Source: JBGTGG01 sp964398945 (GTDB lineage: Bacteria; Bacteroidota; Bacteroidia; Cytophagales; Cyclobacteriaceae). Taken from it: 64,000 nucleotides of DNA. The position numbers and the translations under genes are program-made. The notes under the pieces are model-generated. The model saw only the letters and a program-made list of their open reading frames with translations. It made no database searches and was not told the origin of the DNA. Each line of letters starts with the position of its first letter. Position 1 is the stretch's first letter. Below are positions 26,610 to 35,233 of this stretch, piece after piece. The stretch spans positions 3,516 through 67,515 of the forward strand of contig CAYNOT010000023.1 of the NCBI GenBank assembly GCA_964398945.1, in the 5' to 3' direction.

Positions 26610-26671
26610 AACAATTACCGTCCAAACTAACACTTGTTTTAGACCCACTCTACAAGTTTTTAAAATTTAAA

Positions 26672-28084
26672 ATGAGCCATCAACCAAAAACATTATTTGA
26701 TAAAATTTGGGATGCCCATGTTGTGAAACAGGAGGAAGGATATCCCGATGCACTATTCATCGATCGGCATTTTATTCACGAAGTAACAAGCCCACAGGCT
26801 TTTGACGGGCTTCGTAAAAGAAACATCCCCGTCTTTAACACACAGCGTACTACCGCAACTGCCGATCATAACGTTCCTACAAAGGATCAGCACCTTCCTA
26901 TTAAAGAAGCATTATCGAGGCACCAGGTTGAAACACTTCGAAAAAATTGCAAAGAGTTTGGTGTTGAGCTTTATGATTTAGGCCATCCCTATCAGGGGAT
27001 CGTACACATCATCGGACCGGAGTTGGGATTGACCTTACCGGGAATGACCATCGTGTGTGGTGATAGCCATACTTCAACGCATGGTGCTTTTGGAAACATT
27101 GCATTCGGAATTGGTACCAGCGAAGTAGAGCAAGTATTGGCAACACAATGTATTTTGCAATACAAGCCCAGGCGCATGAAAATCGATATCAATGGCGTGT
27201 TGAACAAGGGTGTCGTGGCGAAGGATATTATCTTGTACATCATTTCAAAAATTTCTGCCAGTGGAGCCACTGGCTTTTTTGTTGAATACACAGGAGACAC
27301 CATTCGCAATCTTTCCATGGAAGCGCGAATGACCATTTGCAACATGAGCATTGAAATGGGCGCACGTGGCGGATTGATTGCTCCTGATGAAATTACTTTT
27401 GACTACATCAAAGGAAGAAAATTTGCACCGCAAGGTGAAGCCTTTGAAAAATCTGTTGCTGTGTGGAAGGAATTGAAAACAGATGATGGAGCAACGTTTG
27501 ATCGTGTTCTTGAAATTGATGCAAGCGACATCGGCCCGATGATTACGTATGGAACGAATCCGGGGATGGGCATTAAAGTTACAGATCGAATCCCAACACT
27601 TGAAGAGTTAAAAGATATCAGCGAACACGCTTCGTTTTCAAAATCATTGGAGTATATGGGCTTGACTGCCGGATCACAATTGCTCGGCAAACCTATCGAC
27701 TATGTTTTTATCGGAAGTTGCACGAATGCACGCATTGAAGACTTGCGTTTAGTGGCCGAAGTCGTGAATGGAAAAAAGAAAGCAGACAATGTAGAAGTGT
27801 GGGTTGTTCCGGGTTCTAAACAAGTGGAAGAGCAAGCACGCAAGGAAGGGTTGCATACCATTTTCGAAGCAGCGGGGTTTGAACTGCGGGAACCGGGTTG
27901 TTCAGCATGTTTAGGTATGAACGAAGACAAAGTACCTGCCGGGAAATATTGTGTATCTACATCGAACAGAAATTTTGAAGGAAGGCAAGGGCCAAAGTCG
28001 AGAACATTTTTAGCAAGCCCGTTAAGCGCAGCGGCAGCAGCATTGACAGGAAAGGTAACAGACATACGCGAATTACTTAGTTGA
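26672..28084 (+). CDS. leuC: 3-Isopropylmalate dehydratase, large subunit
   Basis: 470 residues of the aconitase superfamily. The three [4Fe-4S] cysteines are C350 (GSCTNAR), C410 and C413 (GCSACLGMN). CGDSHTSTHGAFG is intact. With LeuD it isomerises isopropylmalate in leucine synthesis. The start ATG gives SHQPKTLFDKIWDAHVV, normal for the family. A terminator and palindrome precede it, so the leu part may have its own control. Confidence 0.97.
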   Translation: MSHQPKTLFDKIWDAHVVKQEEGYPDALFIDRHFIHEVTSPQAFDGLRKRNIPVFNTQRTTATADHNVPTKDQHLPIKEALSRHQVETLRKNCKEFGVELYDLGHPYQGIVHIIGPELGLTLPGMTIVCGDSHTSTHGAFGNIAFGIGTSEVEQVLATQCILQYKPRRMKIDINGVLNKGVVAKDIILYIISKISASGATGFFVEYTGDTIRNLSMEARMTICNMSIEMGARGGLIAPDEITFDYIKGRKFAPQGEAFEKSVAVWKELKTDDGATFDRVLEIDASDIGPMITYGTNPGMGIKVTDRIPTLEELKDISEHASFSKSLEYMGLTAGSQLLGKPIDYVFIGSCTNARIEDLRLVAEVVNGKKKADNVEVWVVPGSKQVEEQARKEGLHTIFEAAGFELREPGCSACLGMNEDKVPAGKYCVSTSNRNFEGRQGPKSRTFLASPLSAAAAALTGKVTDIRELLS

Positions 28085-28107
28085 TAGCCTGACGGTAGGC
28101 AAGTTCT

Positions 28108-28151
28108 TAGTTGTTGGTTGTTAGAAATACCAACAACGAACAACAAACAAC
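28108..28151 (+). repeat. Heptad tract H5 between leuC and leuD, two arms
   Basis: Left arm TAGTTGT, TGGTTGT, TAGAAAT (28108-28128); right arm CAACAAC, GAACAAC, AAACAAC (28131-28151). GTTGTTGGT in the left arm pairs with ACCAACAAC across a short A/T loop. It ends eight bases before the leuD ATG. Confidence 0.75.
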
Positions 28152-28159
28152 GGAAGAAA

Positions 28160-28750
28160 ATGAAGGAGAAATTTACAACATTAAAATCCACAGCCATTCC
28201 ATTGCCAAATGAGAATGTAGATACCGATCAGGTAATTCCTGCGCGCTTTTTAAAAGCAACCACACGGGAAGGATTTGGTGATAATCTATTTCGTGATTGG
28301 CGCTATGATGCTGATGGAGATCCAAAAGCAGATTTTGTCTTGAACAATGATATCTATTCAGGAAAAATATTAGTAGCCGGAAAAAATTTCGGTTGCGGAT
28401 CAAGTCGTGAGCATGCTGCGTGGGCGATCTATGATTACGGATTCAGGGTTGTGGTGTCTAGTTTCTTTGCAGACATTTTTAAAAACAATGCGTTGAACAA
28501 TGCTTTGTTGCCGGTTCAGGTTTCAGATGATTTCCTGAAAGCAATATTTGCTTCAATTGAAAAAGACCCGGACACAGAAATCATAGTGGACTTGCCCAGC
28601 CAAAAAATCAAAGTAGGTGATCAAGAAGAAAATTTTGATATCAATCCTTACAAAAAGGTTTGCCTCACCAATGGGTATGATGATATCGATTACCTGATCA
28701 GCCTTAACAAAGAAATACGGGAATTTGATTTACTGGATGCTGGATGCTAG
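28160..28750 (+). CDS. leuD: 3-Isopropylmalate dehydratase, small subunit
   Basis: 196 residues starting at ATG 28160 (protein begins KEKFTTLKSTAIPLP); the longer upstream frame would start inside the repeat tract. Swivelling-domain motifs: NVDTDQVIPARFLK, GKNFGCGSSREHA, and the late NPYKKVCLTNGYDDIDYL. The C-terminal residues LDAGC and the stop are encoded by units of the following CTGGATG heptad tract, so the tract has grown into, or created, the end of the coding sequence. Confidence 0.95.
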   Translation: MKEKFTTLKSTAIPLPNENVDTDQVIPARFLKATTREGFGDNLFRDWRYDADGDPKADFVLNNDIYSGKILVAGKNFGCGSSREHAAWAIYDYGFRVVVSSFFADIFKNNALNNALLPVQVSDDFLKAIFASIEKDPDTEIIVDLPSQKIKVGDQEENFDINPYKKVCLTNGYDDIDYLISLNKEIREFDLLDAGC

Positions 28751-28795
28751 ATGCTGGATACTGGATACTGGATGCTGGATACTGGATACTGGATG
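28733..28795 (+). repeat. Heptad tract H6 across the leuD stop, 9 units
   Basis: Nine consecutive units CTGGATG, CTGGATG, CTAGATG, CTGGATA (x2), CTGGATG, CTGGATA (x2), CTGGATG. The leuD stop TAG (28748-28750) is in the third unit. The tract is single-armed and ends 27 bases before the leuB ATG. Confidence 0.9.
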
Positions 28796-28821
28796 CTAAA
28801 AATTAGACACTAGAGAGAAAA

Positions 28822-29922
28822 ATGAAAAAACACATTGTCATATTGCCCGGGGATGGAATTGGAAAAGAAGTAACGACTGAAGGAAAACGGGTACTCGATA
28901 AAATTGCAGAAATCTTCAATCATACTTTTGAATATGATGAAGCATTGATTGGACACGATGCGATTGAAGCAACAGGAGATCCTTTGCCTGATGAGACCTT
29001 GACCAAATTAAAAAATACGGATGCTATTCTCTTTGGAGCTGTCGGCCATCCGAAATATGATAACGATCCTACCCTGCCTGTTCGTCCGGAGCAAGGGCTT
29101 TTAAAAATGCGGAAAGAGCTTGGATTGTATGCCAACCTACGTCCTATAAAATTATTCGATGAATTGCTTGGCGCTTCCAGCATCAAACCAGAAATATTAA
29201 AAGGATCGGACATTCTTTTCTTTCGGGAATTGACTGGTGATGTGTACTTCGGTGAAAAGGGAAGAAAAGACAACAATGACACTGCTTACGATGTCATGAT
29301 TTATAGCCGGTATGAAGTAGAGCGAATCGCACGCAAAGCTTTTGCCGCTGCGATGACACGCGGAAAAAAAGTTACCTCCGTTGACAAAGCTAATGTGCTG
29401 GAGAGTTCGCGTTTGTGGAGGGCTGTCGTGCAGGATGTTGCAAAGGAATTTCCGGAAGTCACGGTTGAGCACATGTTTGTAGATGCGGCGGCCATGAAGT
29501 TGATTCAAAACCCGAAAAGTTTTGATGTAGTAGTAACAGGAAATTTGTTCGGGGATATTTTAACCGATGAAGCCTCGCAAATTGCCGGATCAATGGGCAT
29601 GCTTGCTTCTGCTTCTGTTGGTGATAAAGTTGGTTTGTACGAGCCCATCCACGGAAGTGCACACGATATTACCGGAAAAGGAATCGCCAATCCTTTGGCA
29701 TCGATTCTATCTGCCGCCTTGTTGCTGGATATTTCTTTCGGCATGACCGAAGAAGCAAATACAGTGATCAAAGCAGTTGAAAATACGTTGAAGGCTGGCT
29801 ATCGTACTACCGACATTGCGGACAGCACGACAGCTTCTGATAAAGTTTTAAATACTTCTGCAATGGGACAACAAGTTGTTGAGCAATTGGAAAAAATAGC
29901 GAGTCAATTAACACTAAACTAA
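28822..29922 (+). CDS. leuB: 3-Isopropylmalate dehydrogenase
   Basis: 366 residues of the isocitrate/isopropylmalate dehydrogenase family: LPGDGIGKEV at the start, GAVGHPKYDN, the substrate-binding arginines in LGLYANLRPIK and RELTGDVYFGEKG, KANVLESSRLW, and the metal-binding acids in VVTGNLFGDILTDEAS. It oxidises 3-isopropylmalate with NAD. The ADDTDLGGxxxT-like end GSAHDITGKGIANPL is intact. Preceded by the H6 tract. Confidence 0.97.
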   Translation: MKKHIVILPGDGIGKEVTTEGKRVLDKIAEIFNHTFEYDEALIGHDAIEATGDPLPDETLTKLKNTDAILFGAVGHPKYDNDPTLPVRPEQGLLKMRKELGLYANLRPIKLFDELLGASSIKPEILKGSDILFFRELTGDVYFGEKGRKDNNDTAYDVMIYSRYEVERIARKAFAAAMTRGKKVTSVDKANVLESSRLWRAVVQDVAKEFPEVTVEHMFVDAAAMKLIQNPKSFDVVVTGNLFGDILTDEASQIAGSMGMLASASVGDKVGLYEPIHGSAHDITGKGIANPLASILSAALLLDISFGMTEEANTVIKAVENTLKAGYRTTDIADSTTASDKVLNTSAMGQQVVEQLEKIASQLTLN

Positions 29923-29934
29923 TAGACATGCGTC

Positions 29935-29953
29935 TGACCGCCTTGAGCGGTCA
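29935..29953. other. Short hairpin between leuB and leuA
   Basis: TGACCGC (29935-29941), loop CTTGA, GCGGTCA (29947-29953): a perfect 7-bp stem with no U-run, in the 60-bp gap between leuB and leuA. Could be an operator or an RNA stabilising stem. Confidence 0.45.
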
Positions 29954-29982
29954 AACGGATAGAAACACTAACCAATTATATC

Positions 29983-31143
29983 ATGAGTGAAAAAATTCAA
30001 ATCTTCGACACCACTCTTCGCGATGGCGAACAAGTACCGGGGTGTCAGTTAAAAACAGATGAGAAAATTATTATTGCACGTGAGCTGGAAGCACTGGGTG
30101 TTGATGTAATTGAAGCAGGCTTTCCGATTTCAAGCCCGGGCGATTTTCTTTCGGTGGTTGAAATTTCCAAAGCCGTAAGCGAGCCAACAATTTGTGCATT
30201 GACACGCGCACGTAAAGAAGATATCGATGTTGCTGCGGAAGCACTTCACCATGCAAAGAAAGGCAGGATCCATACAGGGATTGGTTCATCCGATATCCAT
30301 ATCAAGCACAAATTCAAAAGTTCACGCGGGAAAGTCTTGGAGCAAGGTGTTTGGGCAGTGGAGTATGCAAAAGCAAAAGGGTATGAAGTAGAGTTTTATG
30401 CAGAAGATGCCGGGCGCGCTGATATTGCGTTTCTTGCACAAATGATTGAAGCGGTGATCGCTGCCGGTGCTGATGTCGTCAACATTCCGGATACTACTGG
30501 CTATTGCCTGCCCTTCATGTATGGAAAAAGAATCCAATACCTGGTAGAGAATGTAAAAAATATTGACAAGGCCATTATTTCTGTTCACTGCCATAATGAT
30601 TTGGGATTGGCTACGGCCAACACAATCTCCGGTTTGATCAATGGCGCACGGCAAGCAGAAGTGACGATGAATGGAATCGGTGAACGTGCAGGAAATACTT
30701 CGCTTGAAGAGGTAGCGATGATCATTGATACGCACAAAGATTTAGGTTTGTATTCCAACATCAAACCGGACAAGATTTATGCACTTAGTAAATTGGTTTC
30801 CGGAATGATGCGCATGCCTGTGCAAGCCAACAAGGCAATAGTTGGTGCCAATGCGTTTGCGCACTCTTCCGGTATCCACCAGGATGGTTTCCTGAAACAT
30901 TCTGAAAACTATGAGATCATCAACCCGGAAACAGTAGGGGTTCCGTGTTCTTCTATCGTATTGACAGCAAGAAGCGGTCGTGCCGCTTTAAAACATAGGG
31001 CGGAATTGCTTGGCTATACTTTTGAAGGAGAAGAATTGAATACACTTTATGAGAATTTTCTAATCGTTGCTGATGAAAAGAAACAAGTGAATGATGAAGA
31101 CTTAATGGTATTGGTGAGCCACATGCCAATACTAACGAAATAG
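29983..31143 (+). CDS. leuA: 2-Isopropylmalate synthase, short form
   Basis: 386 residues of the HMGL-like TIM barrel: DTTLRDGEQVPG at residues 9-20, then the catalytic HCHNDLG about residue 200 and GERAGNTSLEEV. The C-terminal LeuA allosteric dimer domain is missing, as the protein ends soon after the barrel and the helical subdomain (GRAALKHRAELLGY). It may therefore lack classical leucine feedback inhibition, which would put more weight on the transcriptional attenuator. Homocitrate or citramalate synthase activity is possible by homology, but the leu context argues for LeuA. Last gene of the operon, convergent with the thioesterase. Confidence 0.92.
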   Translation: MSEKIQIFDTTLRDGEQVPGCQLKTDEKIIIARELEALGVDVIEAGFPISSPGDFLSVVEISKAVSEPTICALTRARKEDIDVAAEALHHAKKGRIHTGIGSSDIHIKHKFKSSRGKVLEQGVWAVEYAKAKGYEVEFYAEDAGRADIAFLAQMIEAVIAAGADVVNIPDTTGYCLPFMYGKRIQYLVENVKNIDKAIISVHCHNDLGLATANTISGLINGARQAEVTMNGIGERAGNTSLEEVAMIIDTHKDLGLYSNIKPDKIYALSKLVSGMMRMPVQANKAIVGANAFAHSSGIHQDGFLKHSENYEIINPETVGVPCSSIVLTARSGRAALKHRAELLGYTFEGEELNTLYENFLIVADEKKQVNDEDLMVLVSHMPILTK

Positions 31144-31176
31144 CTTCAAACTACTGGTCCCGGTTTATCGGGAAGA

Positions 31177-31608
31177 TCAACCTGACAGTTTTTCAATAAG
31201 CGAAGCCGGTATACTTGCCGGCTTTCGTTTTTCATAATCGAAACAAACGATTCCTGTTTTGCCCTTGGCAATTTCTTTATCGTCTTCCTTTCTTGAAACC
31301 TGATAGAAAAGGTCAAATCCAAATTTTGTGAATTCGCCCAAGGCAATCCGGATCACTAACGTATCCCCTAAAAACGCTTCGGCTTTATATACTAGCGCAG
31401 CATCAGCAATCACCTGGCCAATGGTGCCTTCAAAAGAGAGCTCGTTTTCATATCCCAATGAACGGTACATTTTCGTTCGTGCTTCTTGCATGAGTGAAAG
31501 CATGGTGTCATTTCCTACATGCCCACCATAATTGATATCCGCTACACGCACAGTAAGTTCGGTTTCAAAAATAGCATTATCCGGTATTTCAATTTGTACA
31601 CGCGCCAT
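31177..31608 (-). CDS. Acyl-CoA thioesterase (4HBT hotdog)
   Basis: 143 residues from ATG 31608. Hotdog fold with the 4-hydroxybenzoyl-CoA thioesterase-like pattern VRVADINYGGHVGNDTMLSLMQEA (Asp at the usual catalytic place, followed by GGHVGN) and the later VYKAEAFLGDTLVI. Expected to hydrolyse acyl-CoA in the cytoplasm; the physiological acyl group is unknown. Convergent with leuA and divergent from the serine hydrolase at 31727. Confidence 0.85.
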   Translation of the reverse strand: MARVQIEIPDNAIFETELTVRVADINYGGHVGNDTMLSLMQEARTKMYRSLGYENELSFEGTIGQVIADAALVYKAEAFLGDTLVIRIALGEFTKFGFDLFYQVSRKEDDKEIAKGKTGIVCFDYEKRKPASIPASLIEKLSG

Positions 31609-31726
31609 TGCCAATAGTAATGTTTCAAATAAAATTTAAATTCGAATATAACGGGTTTGCATTGAAAAACCGTGAGGTAAAGCTTCTGCCCCTTTTTTCT
31701 TACTTACTCGAATTCTATATTCGTCC

Positions 31727-32830
31727 ATGAAAAATTTACTGATTCTTCCTATCCTTGTCATTTTCAGTTGTACCACACAACGAGAAGAGCATGCAATTGA
31801 TTTTACTGCCATTGATTCTTTGTTCCTTGCCACCATTCCCGAAAACGAACCGGGCGGTGCTGTTTTGATTGTGAAAGGTGAAGATATTCTGTTTAGCAAA
31901 GGCTACGGAATAACGGATATCAACACAAAAGAACCCATCACTACCAAAACATTGTTCAACCTGGGTTCTATCTCCAAAACCTTTGTTGCAAATGCTATTC
32001 TGATGTTGCAAGAAAATGGAAAACTCGCTGTTGAAGATTCGTTGCTCAAATATTTTCCTGATTTCAAGAATAAGGAAATAGCACAGAAAGTAAAGATCAA
32101 ACATTTGCTTACGCACACCTCCGGTTTGCCCGACAACCGTCAAACACGAACGGATTCTGTTTTCTATTTAACTGCGAAAGATGCCGAAAACTGGTATCCG
32201 GTTACTCAAACAGACACGCTGGTTTTTGAACCCGGAACCCGTTACGAATATTCAAACCCCGCTTTCAATGCACTTGCACTTATCGTTGAACAAGTGAGCG
32301 GAATGAAATGGCAAGCCTACATTGCAGAAAATATTTTTAAACCTGCGGGGATGTTGACCAGCACCATCACGGACGGCCCCCATCCCGAAACGGGCGTTTC
32401 ACATTCCTATTTGAAAATCGGCAACCAATGGATTGAAAAAGATTATGGTGAAGAACCTACTTTTCCTGCTTCCGGAAATGGTGGTGTCTGGAGTTCTGTT
32501 GATGAACTTGCACTGTATGAAAAATCACTTCAGCAAGCTTTGTTTCTGACAGACTCAACGATTGCGCGTTCCAGAACAATTACACAATGGAACAACTGGC
32601 AAGATCCGGCACCACCCTTTATTGGCTGGTCGTGGTTCATTGATAAAACACCGGAAGGGTTAAAAACAGTGGGCCACACCGGAAGCCAGGGCGGGTTTTT
32701 GGCAAACTATGTTACCATTCCGGAAAAAGATTTATTGTTCGTGATTTTATGTAACACGCCACGGGATGTTGATGGCTATACTGAATTTATTACCGGGTGG
32801 TTAATGAAAAATAATTGGCTGGATGAATAA
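31727..32830 (+). CDS. Serine hydrolase lipoprotein, class C beta-lactamase family
   Basis: 367 residues: lipoprotein signal with the lipobox Cys at residue 15 (ILVIFSC), S-x-x-K as S81-I-S-K84, Y-x-N as YSN in YEYSNPAF, and H-x-G as HTGSQGG near the end. A periplasmic peptidase or esterase is expected. From 32041 to its end, and 158 bases beyond, the sequence is duplicated without any difference at 34132-35079. This copy is complete; the second is headless. Confidence 0.9.
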   Translation: MKNLLILPILVIFSCTTQREEHAIDFTAIDSLFLATIPENEPGGAVLIVKGEDILFSKGYGITDINTKEPITTKTLFNLGSISKTFVANAILMLQENGKLAVEDSLLKYFPDFKNKEIAQKVKIKHLLTHTSGLPDNRQTRTDSVFYLTAKDAENWYPVTQTDTLVFEPGTRYEYSNPAFNALALIVEQVSGMKWQAYIAENIFKPAGMLTSTITDGPHPETGVSHSYLKIGNQWIEKDYGEEPTFPASGNGGVWSSVDELALYEKSLQQALFLTDSTIARSRTITQWNNWQDPAPPFIGWSWFIDKTPEGLKTVGHTGSQGGFLANYVTIPEKDLLFVILCNTPRDVDGYTEFITGWLMKNNWLDE

Positions 32831-32988
32831 TCATAAATTCTACTTAATTCTTTTTACTAAAATTTCGGGATCACGGCTAGTTCTAAAAATCGAAAGAACA
32901 TTCACTTCCTGCTTTTCTACTATATAATGAATTATAAAAGGAAAACGATGGACTATAAAACCCCGTACTTTGTGCTTATATCGAATAC
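32041..32988. repeat. 948-bp direct duplication, copy A
   Basis: Covers codons 105-367 of the serine hydrolase, the intergenic bases and the 3' half of a ParE-like toxin gene. It matches 34132-35079 at a constant offset of 2091, with no substitution or indel that I can see. The bases outside the block differ on both sides. Confidence 0.95.
32840..32988 (-). pseudogene. Truncated ParE-like toxin remnant
   Basis: Encodes the last 49 residues of the toxin that is whole at 34931-35233 (RYKHKVRGFIVHRFPFIIHYIVEKQ...LVKRIK). The start and first half are replaced by the unique spacer, so it is a by-product of the 948-bp duplication. No antitoxin is attached. Confidence 0.85.
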
Positions 32989-33133
32989 AAGGGTGCATTT
33001 TATACGTTGAAGTGAATTGCACAAATGAAACATTACTCAAACAAGACAAATAACAACGCCCAAACAACCCCAAAGTAATAAAAGACGGTACAAAACCTTG
33101 GTTTTTGTAATTTGTCGTTTACAAAAGCAGAAT

Positions 33134-33949
33134 ATGGCAAAGAAGAAGAAAATAGAAGTTGAAGGAAAAGAAATCACTATCATTCTCGACAACAAGCAAG
33201 AATACATTTCCTTAACCGATATGCTGAAAGCCAAAGACGGGGATTTCTTCATTTCCGATTGGCTTCGTAACAGAAATACGGTTGAATATCTTGGGATTTG
33301 GGAAACAGTTTACAATCCCAATTTTAATTATGGCAAATTCGCCATAATTAAAAGTCAGGCAGGTTTAAACAGCTACAAACTAAGTGTAAAAGAATGGGTT
33401 GAGAAAACAAACGCAATCGGACTGAAAGCGACAGCAGGAAGATATGGCGGAACTTATGCTCATCCTGACATTGCGTTTGAGTTTGGAATGTGGATTAGTC
33501 CACAATTTAAAATCTATTTGATTAAAGAGTTTCAACGCTTAAAAAGCGAAGAAAATGACCGACAGCAGTTAGAATGGAACTTGCAACGGACTTTGGCAAA
33601 AGTAAACTATCACATACATACTGACGCAATTAAGGAAAACCTGATACCGAAAGAAATTACGAAGCAACAAGCAAGTTTTGTTTACGCCAACGAAGCCGAC
33701 TTATTGAATGTCGCTCTTTTCAGCATTACGGCTAAAGAATGGCGGGACAACAATCCAAACAAAGACGGGAATATCAGAGATTACGCAACATTGGAACAAT
33801 TAGTAGTGTTGAGCAATATGGAAAGTATAAACGCATTGCTTATCCGACAAGGTTTGACACAAAACGAACGACTTATTCAACTGAACAAAGTCGCCATAAC
33901 GCAAATGAAATCCTTGCTTGAAAGTAACGCAATCAAGAAACTGAAATAA
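33134..33949 (+). CDS. KilA-N domain protein
   Basis: 271 residues from ATG 33134 (protein begins AKKKKIEVEGKEI). The N-terminal half is a KilA-N DNA-binding domain: YISLTDMLKAKDG, ISDWLRNRNTVEYLG, ATAGRYGGTYAHPDIAFEFGMWISPQFKIYLIKEF. The C-terminal half is helical and charged, of unknown role. KilA-N proteins are frequent in phages and mobile DNA. The gene sits alone in a 1143-bp unique spacer between the two 948-bp duplicates and is AT-richer than its neighbours, so it looks acquired. A hairpin GGAGAG-AACTA-CTCTCC (34058-34075) lies downstream. The remaining spacer sequence shows no transposase or terminal repeat. Confidence 0.85.
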   Translation: MAKKKKIEVEGKEITIILDNKQEYISLTDMLKAKDGDFFISDWLRNRNTVEYLGIWETVYNPNFNYGKFAIIKSQAGLNSYKLSVKEWVEKTNAIGLKATAGRYGGTYAHPDIAFEFGMWISPQFKIYLIKEFQRLKSEENDRQQLEWNLQRTLAKVNYHIHTDAIKENLIPKEITKQQASFVYANEADLLNVALFSITAKEWRDNNPNKDGNIRDYATLEQLVVLSNMESINALLIRQGLTQNERLIQLNKVAITQMKSLLESNAIKKLK

Positions 33950-34131
33950 CAAGACTGTTCAGTTGGCATGAATTTATGTTCTGCTTCACTTTATTTTTTT
34001 AACTTTCTTTTTCATCCTGCTACAGTGCATTTGGAGTTCACTTGTGAGTAACTCTGATGGAGAGAACTACTCTCCTCTGCCTTTGTTATCTTTCTTACTT
34101 TCGTTCTGTGAGGACACAGACCGAGGTAAAG

Positions 34132-34921
34132 GTTGCTCAAATATTTTCCTGATTTCAAGAATAAGGAAATAGCACAGAAAGTAAAGATCAAACATTTGCT
34201 TACGCACACCTCCGGTTTGCCCGACAACCGTCAAACACGAACGGATTCTGTTTTCTATTTAACTGCGAAAGATGCCGAAAACTGGTATCCGGTTACTCAA
34301 ACAGACACGCTGGTTTTTGAACCCGGAACCCGTTACGAATATTCAAACCCCGCTTTCAATGCACTTGCACTTATCGTTGAACAAGTGAGCGGAATGAAAT
34401 GGCAAGCCTACATTGCAGAAAATATTTTTAAACCTGCGGGGATGTTGACCAGCACCATCACGGACGGCCCCCATCCCGAAACGGGCGTTTCACATTCCTA
34501 TTTGAAAATCGGCAACCAATGGATTGAAAAAGATTATGGTGAAGAACCTACTTTTCCTGCTTCCGGAAATGGTGGTGTCTGGAGTTCTGTTGATGAACTT
34601 GCACTGTATGAAAAATCACTTCAGCAAGCTTTGTTTCTGACAGACTCAACGATTGCGCGTTCCAGAACAATTACACAATGGAACAACTGGCAAGATCCGG
34701 CACCACCCTTTATTGGCTGGTCGTGGTTCATTGATAAAACACCGGAAGGGTTAAAAACAGTGGGCCACACCGGAAGCCAGGGCGGGTTTTTGGCAAACTA
34801 TGTTACCATTCCGGAAAAAGATTTATTGTTCGTGATTTTATGTAACACGCCACGGGATGTTGATGGCTATACTGAATTTATTACCGGGTGGTTAATGAAA
34901 AATAATTGGCTGGATGAATAA
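34132..34921 (+). pseudogene. Headless copy of the serine hydrolase
   Basis: Identical at the protein level to residues 106-367 of the gene at 31727. It lacks the lipoprotein signal and the catalytic S-x-x-K, so it cannot be an active enzyme. An ATG-less entry at the junction means any translation would start at TTG 34133. Confidence 0.85.
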
Positions 34922-35079
34922 TCATAAATTCTACTTAATTCTTTTTACTAAAATTTCGGGATCACGGCTAGTTCTAAAAATCGAAAGAACATTCACTTCC
35001 TGCTTTTCTACTATATAATGAATTATAAAAGGAAAACGATGGACTATAAAACCCCGTACTTTGTGCTTATATCGAATAC
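34132..35079. repeat. 948-bp direct duplication, copy B
   Basis: Second copy of the block at 32041-32988. On its right the toxin gene continues intact, so copy B holds the original right-hand junction while copy A holds the original left-hand junction (intact serine hydrolase). That is the outcome of a single crossover between the chromosome and a circle carrying the block plus the KilA-N spacer. Confidence 0.95.
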
Positions 35080-35233
35080 GGTATGTAGCTGGATTTTTAA
35101 GTAAAGTTTCCCTGGCAATTTCCAATGCTTCTAAAAATTCTTCGCCCAAACCAGCGCGCTGTTTTTCGTACCAGCAGTAGGCTTCAAACATGTCATCCTC
35201 TGCTTCATCAGAAAGATTGTAACTATAAGGCAT
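34931..35233 (-). CDS. RelE/ParE-family toxin
   Basis: 100 residues with the ParE pattern: YNLSDEAEDDMFEAYCWYEKQRAGLGEEFLEALE, then ARETLLKNPATYRIRYKHKVRGFIVHRFPFIIHYIV. Expected to be a gyrase- or ribosome-directed toxin of a type II toxin-antitoxin pair. It overlaps the antitoxin gene by 11 bases, antitoxin first, the usual order. Its 3' half lies inside duplication copy B. Confidence 0.88.
   Translation of the reverse strand: MPYSYNLSDEAEDDMFEAYCWYEKQRAGLGEEFLEALEIARETLLKNPATYRIRYKHKVRGFIVHRFPFIIHYIVEKQEVNVLSIFRTSRDPEILVKRIK

Noticed and set aside
26395..26671. Second leader-peptide attenuator before leuC
   Set aside because: A terminator is present, but no short frame with Leu codons and a start codon is found upstream; ATG at 26541 is followed directly by TAA.
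32989..34131. Insertion sequence carrying the KilA-N gene
   Set aside because: No transposase, terminal inverted repeat or short target duplication; the 948-bp duplication fits homologous integration instead.
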